Shown: in pieces, positions 51,832 to 60,055 of the stretch
How the letters are laid out: each line of letters opens with the position of its first letter
How positions within the stretch are numbered: the first letter of the stretch is position 1
From: Paenibacillus sp. 453mf
GTDB lineage: Bacteria; Bacillota; Bacilli; Paenibacillales; Paenibacillaceae
DNA: 64,000 bases
Direction: 5' to 3'
Assembly (NCBI RefSeq): GCF_900116105.1
Contig: NZ_FPAC01000001.1
Span: forward strand, 1,230,862 to 1,294,861
Notes under the pieces: model-generated
The model's input: only the letters and a program-made list of their open reading frames with translations
What the model was told of the DNA's origin: nothing
The model's database searches: none
Position numbers and translations under genes: made by a program

Positions 51832-53661
51832 GTGATCATGCTGTATGAGCAATATCTTGTACTAAACCAGAAGCTGCGTACCAGAGGAACAGGCGATGTC
51901 TCAATTGAGGTTACCGTTAAGAGTATCGCTGAGATCCTATTTTGCACGACGAGAAATGCGAAACTGGTTATACGAAAAATGACAGAACAAGGCTGGATCA
52001 ATTTTGTATCCGGCAGGGGCAGAGGGAATAGATCAAGGCTTACATTCCTTGTCGATCGGGAAGAGATGCTGATCACAATAGCCAAAGATCTTGCCCAAAA
52101 GGGACAATTTAAACAAGCCTTCGAGATGCTCCATACTCATGGAGAACAGAATTCGATTGATCAGTTCTCTCTATGGCTGGATGGCTATTTTGGACTCGAA
52201 AAAGAACATAAAACGGGCAGTGAGACAAAGGATGTACTAAGAATACCAATCTATCGGCCAATAAATACAATGGACCCTGCGGATTGCTTCTGCAGCCTGT
52301 CCGCTCACATGATACAGCAGCTCTATGACCGGTTAGTGATCTACGATATAAATACAGAGCGGTTTATTCCGGCCCTGGCGCACCACTGGGAATCCAATGA
52401 AGATGCTACGGAGTGGACGTTTCACCTTAGAAAAGGAGTCTTGTTTCATAATGGAACGAAGTTAACCTCTGAGGATGTCCGTTTTACGATGGAGAGGCTT
52501 GCCTTAAATAGAAGAAATAGCTGGATTCTCAGGTCTCTTAAGCAAATTGAAGTCCTGTCATCTCATGCCATTCGCTTCGTATTATATCGCCCGAACTGGA
52601 TCTTTCTCCGATTCGTTACAGCGGTATCCATGTCCATTCTTCCTAAGGATTATGCGGGGCTCTCAGAAGAGGAGTATTGGAAGCATCCGATTGGAACAGG
52701 GCCGTTTCAGTTTGCCGAATGGACGGAAGGCTGCTTCACCATGAATGCTCATCCTTATTACTACCAGGGTCGGCCTTACTTAGACAGCGTAATTGTTGCT
52801 ACGTTGCCGGAGGAGGCAGGAATTATAGGAGGTTCGTCTAGAAAATGGAGCTGTCTGAACAGTTTGACTGCTGAAAGTGTAATGGACACTAGTGCTGCTG
52901 CATTGGATACTCAAGCTCCGGAGGACATAAAGCCGCTTGACAATATTGGTTCTGAGCATTACTGCACCGGACTTCTTACCTGGAACATGACAAAAGAGGG
53001 GAGTCAGCAAACGGCCCAGTTTCGTCATGCGGTTAATCTGTATCTGGACAGAGCGAGAATGATACAGGAATTAGGAGAGCATCGCTCCCACCCGGCCCAT
53101 TCCTTTCTTGCAGACAACCGCTATTCAAGGCAAGCACATCATGTGGATGAGCAGTATGCCAGAGCGTTATTGAAGGAATCGGGATACGATGGATCACCCC
53201 TTGTTATTGGCAGCTATGGACTGCATGTGCGTGACGCAGAATGGATTAGGGGAAGACTTGCTGACCTGAACATTGAGGCGATTGTTGTTGCCAAAAACAT
53301 GACCAATATTCTGGAAGACCATTTAGTAGAAGAGCTGGACTGTATTATTCATTCCGTCGTCCTGCCGGGTGAAGAGGTGTGCCTGGTCGAGAATTATGAA
53401 CAGCACGGCAGTTATGTTAAAGAGTTGCTGGACCCCGGTATAGCGGATTGGGTACACGAGCGGATAGATCGTGCTCTGGCTTGCAGACGGGCTGATGAAC
53501 GAATGGCCATGCTCGAAGAGGTTGAGGAATATTTGAGAAGAGAAGCCCATGTGCTGTTTCTCAATCATTCAAGCTTTCAAATACAATCCGATGCTTCCTT
53601 CAAAGGAGTAGCTATTAATTCGCTCGGATGGATTGATTTCAAGGAAATTTGGAAAGCATAG
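51832..53661 (+). CDS. SgrR-like regulator: winged helix fused to solute-binding domain
   Basis: 609 residues. The N-terminus (about 1-75) is a winged helix: VKSIAEILFCTTRNAKLVIRKMTEQGWINFVSGRGRGNRSRLTFL, as in SgrR-N. Residues about 135-600 form a family-5 extracellular solute-binding domain (IYRPINTMDPAD, LYDRLVIYD, LAHHWESNEDATEWTFHLRKGVLFHNGTKLTSEDV, GTGPFQF). It has no signal peptide, so it is a cytosolic one-component sensor. Gram-positive members sit next to transporters they control; here none is adjacent. GTG 51832 or ATG 51838 could be the start; GGAGGGG precedes both. Confidence 0.87.
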   Translation: MIMLYEQYLVLNQKLRTRGTGDVSIEVTVKSIAEILFCTTRNAKLVIRKMTEQGWINFVSGRGRGNRSRLTFLVDREEMLITIAKDLAQKGQFKQAFEMLHTHGEQNSIDQFSLWLDGYFGLEKEHKTGSETKDVLRIPIYRPINTMDPADCFCSLSAHMIQQLYDRLVIYDINTERFIPALAHHWESNEDATEWTFHLRKGVLFHNGTKLTSEDVRFTMERLALNRRNSWILRSLKQIEVLSSHAIRFVLYRPNWIFLRFVTAVSMSILPKDYAGLSEEEYWKHPIGTGPFQFAEWTEGCFTMNAHPYYYQGRPYLDSVIVATLPEEAGIIGGSSRKWSCLNSLTAESVMDTSAAALDTQAPEDIKPLDNIGSEHYCTGLLTWNMTKEGSQQTAQFRHAVNLYLDRARMIQELGEHRSHPAHSFLADNRYSRQAHHVDEQYARALLKESGYDGSPLVIGSYGLHVRDAEWIRGRLADLNIEAIVVAKNMTNILEDHLVEELDCIIHSVVLPGEEVCLVENYEQHGSYVKELLDPGIADWVHERIDRALACRRADERMAMLEEVEEYLRREAHVLFLNHSSFQIQSDASFKGVAINSLGWIDFKEIWKA

Positions 53662-53697
53662 CTCAAAGGTAAATTGAGTTATACAAAATTCTGAAAT

Positions 53698-53738
53698 AAA
53701 AGAGCAGGCTGCATTTTAGCAGACCTGCTCTTTCTTTG
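53698..53738. terminator. Bidirectional terminator
   Basis: AAAGAGCAGG / CCTGCTCTTT with flanking A and T runs, between convergent genes. Confidence 0.8.
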
Positions 53739-53756
53739 AATCCACCTGTTCATTTT

Positions 53757-53960
53757 TTAAGAGGATTTTGCTTTTCGTGACCGGCGTTTCCGGAAGAAAC
53801 CATATAACAGGCTTAGATTAATAAATCCAACATGAGACCTTAATTTCATCCTTTTCTTTGCGCTGCTGCTTGAATAAGCTCTTAAAATCCCTCTGCGGTC
53901 CTGATGTTCCCAAATTTGTTGCTGATATTCATACAGCTTATGCTGTGTGTAATCATCCAT
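53757..53960 (-). CDS. 67-residue basic protein with C-terminal hydrophobic segment
   Basis: ATG 53960 has GAAGGAGGT 7 bases upstream, one of the best ribosome sites in the window. The sequence starts MDDYTQHKLYEYQQQIWEHQDRRGI, continues Ser/Lys-rich, has a short hydrophobic piece (VGFINLSLLYGF) and ends RKRRSRKAKSS. Together with the following terminator this is a real small gene. The N-terminal Gln/Tyr-rich helix recalls small sporulation proteins, but the family is not recognised. Confidence 0.65.
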   Translation of the reverse strand: MDDYTQHKLYEYQQQIWEHQDRRGILRAYSSSSAKKRMKLRSHVGFINLSLLYGFFRKRRSRKAKSS

Positions 53961-54046
53961 AATAAAGACCTCCTTCTTGATGTCTTTATTATGAGGCTGA
54001 GAATAGCTTCTAAAAAGTGTAAACCTTACACCGATTATTTCCCCTT

Positions 54047-54175
54047 TTAACCATTCAGCTTCATTGGGAAGTATGGCTTTACATGACGATTCTTGCTGTG
54101 ACGTTTTGGATACGGATGATGATTAGGATGCTTCTTGCCATGCTTGCTGCCCTTGTTGATGGCTGTGATCCTGCT
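54047..54175 (-). pseudogene. Possible relic of a His/Lys-rich small gene
   Basis: A frame without a start codon encodes GSKHGKKHPNHHPYPKRHSK and NRHVKPYFPMKLNG, then TAA. Its His/Lys/Pro-rich text looks like coat-protein sequence. Upstream stops (TAA, TAG) close the frame, while coding-like text continues in a neighbouring frame, which suggests a frameshift. The rest of 53961-54425 shows no feature. Confidence 0.3.
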
Positions 54176-54425
54176 CTATTCTTACATATAATTGATTCTT
54201 CTAATTCACTCGGCACACCTGCACTCTACGTTATGAGATCAAATCGTACATACCTATTGTATGCTTGAGAATGAAAGATCATCAGGTACGAATGTCAGGG
54301 CAAATGTCAATTTAACGAAATAACCTATGGCCACGCTCTTGAATTAAGAAATAAATAACGTGAATGGTTCATATGCTGAAATAGATGGGGCGTAAATAGC
54401 ATTCGAAGGGAGGAGAACACTGCTA

Positions 54426-55064
54426 TTGCTGATCCTGTTCTTGTTTGCCATAAGTGCTGCTGTTGCAAGTGTAGATACCACCTGTGGACTTAACGTATTG
54501 GGAAGTCTTGAGCATACGAAGGGGAATAAAGTCAAATATGCATTCATCTATATTATCTCTTGCATGGCTGGTGGGACCGTGACCGGCTTGATCATTAGTG
54601 GGCTGAATGCGATCATCAGCCTAACGGCAGTTTCTGCCTATTACGAGCCTATTCTGATCACATGTTTTATTATTGTTATGCTTCTTGAGATGTTCAACAA
54701 GTCCGCGATCCTGCCTTCAGGCAACTTTATCGTGCCTTCTTCCTGGATTAGCAAGGCGGATTATCGGACTGCAGCCTTGTGGGGAAATATACTGGGGCTG
54801 GGCTTCCTCACATTGCAGGCAGGTGTGCTGTTTCATACTTACGTCATTGTATCATTATTCACTTCACCGTGGTGGGCAAGTGTTGTCGCTGGATGCTGTT
54901 TCGGATGCATAAGAGGGACGGTGTACAGTCTCCCTGTGGTCCGTTCGTTGGTGTATCGATTGCTTGAAAAAAGAGCCGGACATTATACACTCCTCACGGC
55001 AATAAGGCTGACGCTGTCCTACTTGCTTATCTTGGGCTCTATTGCGGTACTGTTAGTCTCCTAA
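54426..55064 (+). CDS. MauF/CcdA-like membrane protein (first gene of mau-like operon)
   Basis: 212 residues with about six transmembrane helices. The start LILFLFAISAAVASVDTTCGLNVLGSLEHTKGNK and the paired Gly-rich helices resemble MauF and the CcdA/DsbD membrane family; Cys residues fall in the first and later helices (e.g. ASVVAGCCFGCIRG). TTG 54426 follows GGAGGAGA. MauF, of the methylamine-dehydrogenase cluster, is needed to make active enzyme, probably by moving reducing power across the membrane. It is followed in order by mauE-, mauD- and mauA-like genes, as in Paracoccus except that mauB is missing. Identity is inferred from context as much as from sequence. Confidence 0.6.
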   Translation: MLILFLFAISAAVASVDTTCGLNVLGSLEHTKGNKVKYAFIYIISCMAGGTVTGLIISGLNAIISLTAVSAYYEPILITCFIIVMLLEMFNKSAILPSGNFIVPSSWISKADYRTAALWGNILGLGFLTLQAGVLFHTYVIVSLFTSPWWASVVAGCCFGCIRGTVYSLPVVRSLVYRLLEKRAGHYTLLTAIRLTLSYLLILGSIAVLLVS

Positions 55065-55154
55065 TGTGACGAAGCCAATGGGTATTTCTAATCATAAGAA
55101 TGATTGTGATTAGGCTAGTGTTCAAGAGTGATATGGAGATGGAGTGGTAGAGGT

Positions 55155-55697
55155 ATGTACGAACTTCTTGCTATCCTTATGTCTTTCCCATTACTCATGT
55201 CGGCAGCCAGTTTCATTTGGGGAAAAGTACTTGGTGATCCGAGTAATTTTCCAGCGCATCCATCCCTCTATAAGGCACTCATCAGTGTACAAATTCTTGC
55301 TGCTCTTATCGTCTTCATTTACCAATCTTCCTTCAGCTTTATTCTTCTGTCACTGGTTTATCTGTCTCAAGCTATAGGGGTTCTGTTCATCATGCATACA
55401 AAAGGTAAGGTAGCTTGCGGCTGTCTAGGCCCTCAGGTGAGCTCCAATTTAAGCTATAAGCTCGTTCTACTGAACCTATTGTTTGTCTTTGCTGGGATAT
55501 GGATCTGTTATTTTACTTACCAATTCTACGAACCCGTCATTATACCCGAAGGTGTATTAATTTATATGATTCTTGTACTGCTCGCTCTACTCATTGCTGT
55601 AGGCGTGCCTGATGCGCTGTATGCCATTGCAGCATACCGGTCCGTGGCTAGTCTAAACCGGCAAGTCATAAGCAAGCGGGGAGGAGGCGGAGGTTGA
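55155..55697 (+). CDS. MauE-like redox-associated membrane protein
   Basis: About 180 residues, five transmembrane helices. The MauE hallmark is a CxC pair in a short loop: GKVACGCLGPQVS with Cys88 and Cys90, followed by a helix with L..LN. MauE works with MauD in forming the disulfides of the methylamine dehydrogenase small subunit. ATG 55155 is chosen: GGAG lies 11 bases upstream, and the longer GTG 55128 start adds a Trp/Arg-rich stretch unlike a membrane start. The TTGA overlap at 55694-55697 couples it to the mauD-like gene. A Gly-rich tail (GGGGG) ends the protein. Confidence 0.78.
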   Translation: MYELLAILMSFPLLMSAASFIWGKVLGDPSNFPAHPSLYKALISVQILAALIVFIYQSSFSFILLSLVYLSQAIGVLFIMHTKGKVACGCLGPQVSSNLSYKLVLLNLLFVFAGIWICYFTYQFYEPVIIPEGVLIYMILVLLALLIAVGVPDALYAIAAYRSVASLNRQVISKRGGGGG

Positions 55698-56233
55698 ATA
55701 TTTTATTTTGGCTATCGTATATCATACTGTGGCTGTTGGTCGTTCCGCTCGTTATTCTGAATCTAGTGCTGTTCAGGCAGCTCGGGATCATGATTATGGG
55801 AACGGCCCGGGGAGTGAATCAGTCTGGAATTCCTATTGGGAACAAGATACCTGCAGCTGCAGCCTTGAGGCTAGAAGGGGAGGAGTGGTCGACAGTCGAG
55901 TTGCTCGGCTCCCCCTCCTTGATGCTCTTTGGTTCTCCAACCTGTAAAGAATGTGCAGAGATAATGCCGGATTTCAAGCGCATAGCGGAGTTAAATGAGG
56001 TGAAGCCGATCCTTCTGTTATTCTCAACTGCTGAGCTTGCTTCTGAGTATGTGAGAAAGATCAATTATACAGATGAGGTGATGCTGGTAAGTCCGGATTT
56101 GGCGAATCAGCTCGATGTTCAGGTAACACCGTTCGCCTATGCGATTGACCGGGATGGCATAATCAAGCACAAAGGTCTAGTTAACAGCAGAGACCAACTG
56201 GAATTATATGTTAAGGCTTCAAAAGCTTCATGA
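55694..56233 (+). CDS. MauD-like membrane-anchored thioredoxin
   Basis: 179 residues: one N-terminal transmembrane helix (about 7-27), then a thioredoxin-fold domain with the redox pair CKEC (84-87) in FGSPTCKECAEI, and a cis-Pro region VTPFAYAIDRDG. MauD (TlpA-like) is the disulfide isomerase or oxidase for the six-disulfide MauA subunit. TTG 55694 overlaps the mauE-like stop and is preceded by GGAGGCGGAGG. Its position between mauE- and mauA-like genes is the same as in mau clusters. Confidence 0.82.
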   Translation: MNILFWLSYIILWLLVVPLVILNLVLFRQLGIMIMGTARGVNQSGIPIGNKIPAAAALRLEGEEWSTVELLGSPSLMLFGSPTCKECAEIMPDFKRIAELNEVKPILLLFSTAELASEYVRKINYTDEVMLVSPDLANQLDVQVTPFAYAIDRDGIIKHKGLVNSRDQLELYVKASKAS

Positions 56234-56244
56234 AGAGGTGAAGT

Positions 56245-56721
56245 ATGTGGCGAAATCCAAAAAATAAAGATGAAAAGATCCAGGACTTCATCAGCAGGCA
56301 AGTTAGAAAATGGAATTATGCTTATGGGGTAAGCAAAGCCTTGAATAAAGCTGCCGAGGCGATAGCGGTAGCACTAGCCAGGTTATTCATTCGTGATCGT
56401 AATACGGCCCAAATTTCTTATCTCTCGGGGGCCTGTTTTCCTCCACATGGTCAGCTGTGCCGCGGGTGTGGTTCAGACGGTGCCTGTCCTTCCACTTATG
56501 TGACATGCACAACATACAATGCGCTTATGGGCTGCAGAGGCTTGTGCCCGCATCCTTCGGGATGGTGGTATACCAGTGATCCTGTAGGGTTAAGGACCAA
56601 ATGCACGGATTGTGTGACTCAGCAAATTATGCCGTATACGCCGGGAAACTGGTGTTACCAAGGTGCACGTATTAATGGAGAATATGTCATTTGTGGATGT
56701 CAATCGACCTTATTATATTAA
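56245..56721 (+). CDS. MauA-like 12-cysteine secreted protein
   Basis: 158 residues. The N-terminal 60 (ISRQVRKWNYAYGVSKALNKAAEAIAVALARL) are basic then amphipathic, like the long MauA leader but without its RR. The C-terminal 95 residues contain 12 Cys (64, 72, 75, 81, 88, 97, 101, 120, 123, 137, 150, 152), the number in MauA, which has six disulfides. HGQLCRGCGSDG-ACPS parallels GFLCSCCGG..CPPG, and NWCYQGARINGEYVIC parallels IWCFGAEDDAMTYHC, where the Trp is one of the two TTQ tryptophans. The other TTQ Trp has no clear counterpart, but Trp107-Trp108 are nearby. No MauB, MauG or amicyanin gene is present. It may be a redox protein or a peptide needing six disulfides. Confidence 0.75.
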   Translation: MWRNPKNKDEKIQDFISRQVRKWNYAYGVSKALNKAAEAIAVALARLFIRDRNTAQISYLSGACFPPHGQLCRGCGSDGACPSTYVTCTTYNALMGCRGLCPHPSGWWYTSDPVGLRTKCTDCVTQQIMPYTPGNWCYQGARINGEYVICGCQSTLLY

Positions 56722-56798
56722 CATCTGCAATTAGCAAACACTTATATATGGGCATTTGCATATACTGCATAACAAAGAAGAGAACAGGGAGGAACGTC

Positions 56799-57263
56799 AT
56801 GTCTACTCAGCGTGAACGACAATTGATGTTTCAATGTGAACATGAGACAGCGGATTATTTGAAGAAGTATCGGCAATATGTAAAAGAGTCCTGTGAGCAA
56901 TTCATGAACCATGACGTCAGCATACAAACATTGGATGGCGAAACATTTGAAGGTACCATCGTAAATGTAGACCCTCATCATGTATATATCAGAGTTCATG
57001 AACAGCGGGGATTTGGCGGCCCAGGATTCGGACCTGGGTTCGGTCCCGGAGGACCTGGGTTCGGTCCCGGAGGACCCGGACTCGGAGGACCTGGCTCAGG
57101 CTGGGGACCCGGTGGAGGTAATGGGCCATATGGACCTGGTCATGGCGGCCCCGGATTTGGGCCAGGTCCTGGATATGGCCCAGGTTTCGGCTCAGGGCCA
57201 AACCCGAACGTTATTTTACCCCTCACATTGTTCAATTTGCTTACACTCAGTTTATTGATTTAG
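56799..57263 (+). CDS. LSm-like domain protein with Gly/Pro-rich tail
   Basis: 154 residues. Residues about 1-65 contain NHDVSIQTLDGETFEGTIVNVDPHHVYIRV, a pattern typical of Sm/Hfq-like beta barrels. Residues about 68-138 are almost only Gly, Pro and Phe (GPGFGPG repeats), and the end is a short hydrophobic segment, VILPLTLFNLLTLSLLI. Such architecture is seen in small Bacillales proteins of unknown role and could suit the spore surface. ATG 56799 follows AGGGAGGAA. The gene lies 77 bases after the mau-like operon without a terminator between, so it may be transcribed with it. Confidence 0.7.
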   Translation: MSTQRERQLMFQCEHETADYLKKYRQYVKESCEQFMNHDVSIQTLDGETFEGTIVNVDPHHVYIRVHEQRGFGGPGFGPGFGPGGPGFGPGGPGLGGPGSGWGPGGGNGPYGPGHGGPGFGPGPGYGPGFGSGPNPNVILPLTLFNLLTLSLLI

Positions 57264-57332
57264 TTCGCACGATAAGGGATTGGAGGGATAATTCGAAATT
57301 CAGGATCATACATTAAGGAAAGTTGATCGGAT

Positions 57333-57362
57333 AAAACTGCGGGATTCCCCGCAGTTTTTATT
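57333..57362 (+). terminator. Terminator after the LSm-like gene
   Basis: AAAACTGCGGG / CCCGCAGTTTT, 4-base loop, T tail. Confidence 0.9.
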
Positions 57363-57506
57363 TTTTATTCAATGCAGTTTCTTCAATCATTCAAATTTAA
57401 GTTTTGAGGTATATTTTAGTTGAATGAAGAACATATGTGCTTACAAAGGGAGTGGTGTTTGATATAATATCCGTGTTATTCCAATATTTTACGGGAGGAT
57501 GATAGG

Positions 57507-58007
57507 ATGAAGGTATGGTTTAAGCATAATTGGCAGCTGAGAGAACAGTGGTATGAATGGTGCCGGGATGTTCCTTATGAGGAACTGGTCAAGGAGCGTA
57601 TTGGCGGTGTCGGCAGCATCATGCGAACACTGTTTCACATTGTTGATGTGGAGTGGAGCTGGATCCAAATGATGCAAGGGAAGTCCCATGATGAGGAGAA
57701 TTTCGATGAGTTCAATACAGTGGACAAGATTCAGGAGCTCGATCGACGTTACCGTCTGGACATCAAGGAGTTTATTGAGAATTGGAACGACAGTATGGAG
57801 GAAACTCCATTTTATTTTGACGAACCTACAGGTCAAGTGAACGTCGATGCATGGGGAGAGATTATGCGGCACACGATTGCACACCAGATTCATCATATTG
57901 GACAAATATCGTTGTGGGCAAGGGAGATCGGTAAGCCGCCTCTATCTCCAAATGTAATAGGAAGAGGACTCATTCAACCGCAAACCGTTCACAATCAAGG
58001 AATCTAG
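57507..58007 (+). CDS. DinB-family metal-binding protein
   Basis: 166 residues: a four-helix bundle with the three metal ligands expected of DinB/YfiT: His in TLFHIVDVEW (about residue 43) and the pair in TIAHQIHHIGQ (about 131-135). DinB proteins bind Ni/Zn and include bacillithiol S-transferases. ATG 57507 follows GGGAGGATGATAGG. It is monocistronic. Confidence 0.88.
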   Translation: MKVWFKHNWQLREQWYEWCRDVPYEELVKERIGGVGSIMRTLFHIVDVEWSWIQMMQGKSHDEENFDEFNTVDKIQELDRRYRLDIKEFIENWNDSMEETPFYFDEPTGQVNVDAWGEIMRHTIAHQIHHIGQISLWAREIGKPPLSPNVIGRGLIQPQTVHNQGI

Positions 58008-58126
58008 CTTTTGTCGATATACCTCTTCGGTTCATATATTTAGATGCTTACCTCCTATTAATCACCCATACCAAATCTGTCATGTAACATACTATATTAT
58101 ATCTTAATAGGATTGGGGGTAAGGTT

Positions 58127-58555
58127 ATGTCAGAGTTTATTGATTCCAGAACCTCACAGAACGCCAGCTTTGCCAACTCCATTTCCATCCCGATTCTAGT
58201 CATTAATACTCCGCAATTATTTGGTCAGATCGGACTTCAAACCGCAGGGGCTGGTGCAAATCCACGTGTCGTTTTACAAGGGACGATATCATTGCAGCTT
58301 CCTCTTGCTCTCGTAGGGATTACGATTACGATCGTCAGAGGGACCGCCTCAACAGATCCCCTCGTTTATTCAGCGACTTCAACTTTTAATTTAAGTGTAC
58401 TTGCTCCTCAAGTTATTACGTTCAACGCGGCAGATTTTAACCCGCCGATAGCACCACAATTAACGTATACAGCGTTTGTTACATCTAACTTGCTCGGAAC
58501 CGTTCGGGTAGGGCCTGAGAACTTCAGCGGCATTCTTGTTTCTGATGCTGTATAA
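58127..58555 (+). CDS. 142-residue beta-rich protein, paralogue of the 47.5-kb gene
   Basis: ATG 58127 follows TTGGGGGTAAGG. The protein (MSEFIDSRTSQNASFANSIS..) aligns end to end with the protein at 47456-47878 at roughly two thirds identity, differing mainly near both ends. It has no signal peptide or cysteine and is probably an all-beta fold. Both copies are single genes closed by terminators, which suggests separate control. Family not recognised. Confidence 0.72.
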   Translation: MSEFIDSRTSQNASFANSISIPILVINTPQLFGQIGLQTAGAGANPRVVLQGTISLQLPLALVGITITIVRGTASTDPLVYSATSTFNLSVLAPQVITFNAADFNPPIAPQLTYTAFVTSNLLGTVRVGPENFSGILVSDAV

Positions 58556-58610
58556 TCTAGATATTTTTAATTAATTTTTCATTAGTATATTCGTAAGAAT
58601 GGTATGACAG

Positions 58611-58634
58611 ACTCTGCCACTGGCAGAGTTTTTG
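58611..58634 (+). terminator. Terminator
   Basis: ACTCTGCC / GGCAGAGT stem with 3-base loop, then TTTTTG. Confidence 0.85.
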
Positions 58635-58669
58635 TCTATTGTTCTACCTGCCACATGAATCCTCCATGC

Positions 58670-58698
58670 GAATCAATTTCATATGATGAAATTCATTC
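58670..58698. repeat. Inverted repeat, copy C of the shared motif
   Basis: GAATCAATTTCAT and ATGAAATTCATTC separated by 3 bases, just upstream of a TATAAT (58703-58708) for the aminotransferase gene. Its half-sites match those at 24.5 and 25.7 kb, but the spacer is about one helical turn shorter. Confidence 0.6.
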
Positions 58699-58738
58699 AT
58701 GATATAATAGATGGAAAAAACAAGAGTGGGTGCATGCA

Positions 58739-59959
58739 TTGACATTTAAGAAAATAAAGCGGTCCTGGAGGGCCGAGAAATTATCATATTTGGGTTCGTC
58801 TATATTTACAGAGGTTGCAGAATGGAAAGAAGAAGCACGCTCTTCCGGCAATGAGATCATTGATCTGGGCATTGGAAGCCCTGACCGCGGGCCCACGGCT
58901 CATATTCGAAACATATTGAGTGAAGCCGTTCTTGATGAGAGCAATTATGCTTATCCGGGGACTTCCGGCAGCCAGCCTTTCCGTCAGCAGGCTTCTGCAT
59001 GGATGAAGCATCGATTTGAGGTGGATGTAGATCCAAATACAGAGGTTTTAGCCCTTATGGGGTCTCAAGATGGGCTGGCACACCTGGCTCAGGCCATATG
59101 TAATCCTGGAGATCTAGCCATTGTTCCTGATCCCGGATATCCGATATACGCTGGTTCTCTTGCCATTGCTGGGGTGAAGCCTTGGTATCTTCCACTGAAG
59201 GAAGAAAACGATTTTCTACCTGATTTAGATAATGTCCCTGATCAAGTATGGGAGGAAGCTGTATTCATACTGCTTAATATTCCCGGAAATCCGATTGCGG
59301 TGACAGCGGATACAGAATTTTATGAGAAATTGATTCGAATCGCGACAAAGTGGAACGTACTCATTGTACATGACTTGGCGTACTCTGAGATGGCATTTGA
59401 TGATTATCGGCCTATGAGTATTCTTGAACTTCCAGGCGCGAAGGATATCGCCGTTGAATTTCATTCCTTCTCGAAGAGCTTTAATATGGCTGGCTGCAGA
59501 ATTGGCTTCTTAGCTGGTAACCCGGAAGTGGTAGCCGCACTTCGTGACCTGAAGAGCAACATTGATTACGGAGTATTCGAACCCATTCAGGCAGCAGCGA
59601 TTGCTGCGCTGGAAGAGGCGATGAGTAAGGGGAAAGGAGATCGGGGAGTTGCTCCATTATATGAGGCTCGCCGAAATGCTTTTGTCGAGGCGCTTGCAGC
59701 CGAGGGCTGGAATGTTCCGAAACCAAAAGCGACGATGTTCTTATGGGCTCCGCTTCCTGCGAGTTTTAAAGGATCGGCAGAGGCCTCACGGAGATTTGCC
59801 CGTGAATTACTGCTGGCAACAGGGGTTGTGGTCATCCCTGGCGAAGCCTTCGGAACCGAAGGAGAGGGATACGTTCGGATTGCTCTCGTACAAGAACAGG
59901 AAAGGCTAATAGAAGCGGCAAAACGAATGGGCAGGTTTATCCGTCAGTACGAAATTTAA
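58739..59959 (+). CDS. PLP-dependent class I/II aminotransferase (LL-DAP/aspartate aminotransferase-like)
   Basis: About 406 residues in fold type I: SPDRGPTAHI near the N-terminus, YAYPGTSGSQPFR, LLNIPGNPIAV (N-P substrate loop), VHDLAYSEMAFDDYRPMSI, and the PLP lysine in HSFSKSFNMAGCRIGF. It resembles DapL-like or PatA-like aminotransferases; the substrate is open. TTG 58739 is preferred because AAGAGTGGG lies 8 bases upstream; GTG 58730 is inside that site. Promoter and palindrome copy C lie just before it, so it may share control with the DedA and secreted-protein genes. Confidence 0.9.
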   Translation: MTFKKIKRSWRAEKLSYLGSSIFTEVAEWKEEARSSGNEIIDLGIGSPDRGPTAHIRNILSEAVLDESNYAYPGTSGSQPFRQQASAWMKHRFEVDVDPNTEVLALMGSQDGLAHLAQAICNPGDLAIVPDPGYPIYAGSLAIAGVKPWYLPLKEENDFLPDLDNVPDQVWEEAVFILLNIPGNPIAVTADTEFYEKLIRIATKWNVLIVHDLAYSEMAFDDYRPMSILELPGAKDIAVEFHSFSKSFNMAGCRIGFLAGNPEVVAALRDLKSNIDYGVFEPIQAAAIAALEEAMSKGKGDRGVAPLYEARRNAFVEALAAEGWNVPKPKATMFLWAPLPASFKGSAEASRRFARELLLATGVVVIPGEAFGTEGEGYVRIALVQEQERLIEAAKRMGRFIRQYEI

Positions 59960-59991
59960 TAAGTGAGATGTAAACATTATGGGAAGACGAG

Positions 59992-60054
59992 AAACACCTT
60001 CAATGCATACCGCACATCCTGACAAAATGCGGACATGTTCTTGAAGGTGTTTTT
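59992..60054. terminator. Bidirectional terminator
   Basis: AAACACCTTCAA / TTGAAGGTGTTT with a second stem CCGCA..TGCGG in the loop and a T run, between convergent genes. Confidence 0.8.
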
Positions 60055-60055
60055 T

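Noticed and set aside
54083..54268. 61-codon plus-strand frame
   Set aside because: No ribosome site; the opposite strand carries more protein-like His/Lys-rich text.
54426..56721. Interpretation as a functional methylamine dehydrogenase cluster
   Set aside because: The catalytic large subunit MauB, MauG and amicyanin are absent, and one TTQ tryptophan has no clear counterpart.
56980..57258. Alternative frames on both strands within the Gly/Pro-rich gene
   Set aside because: Produced by the repetitive GGNCCN composition; only the frame from 56799 has a ribosome site and a domain.
57489..57905. 138-codon minus-strand frame opposite dinB
   Set aside because: DinB on the plus strand has conserved metal ligands; the antisense frame has none.
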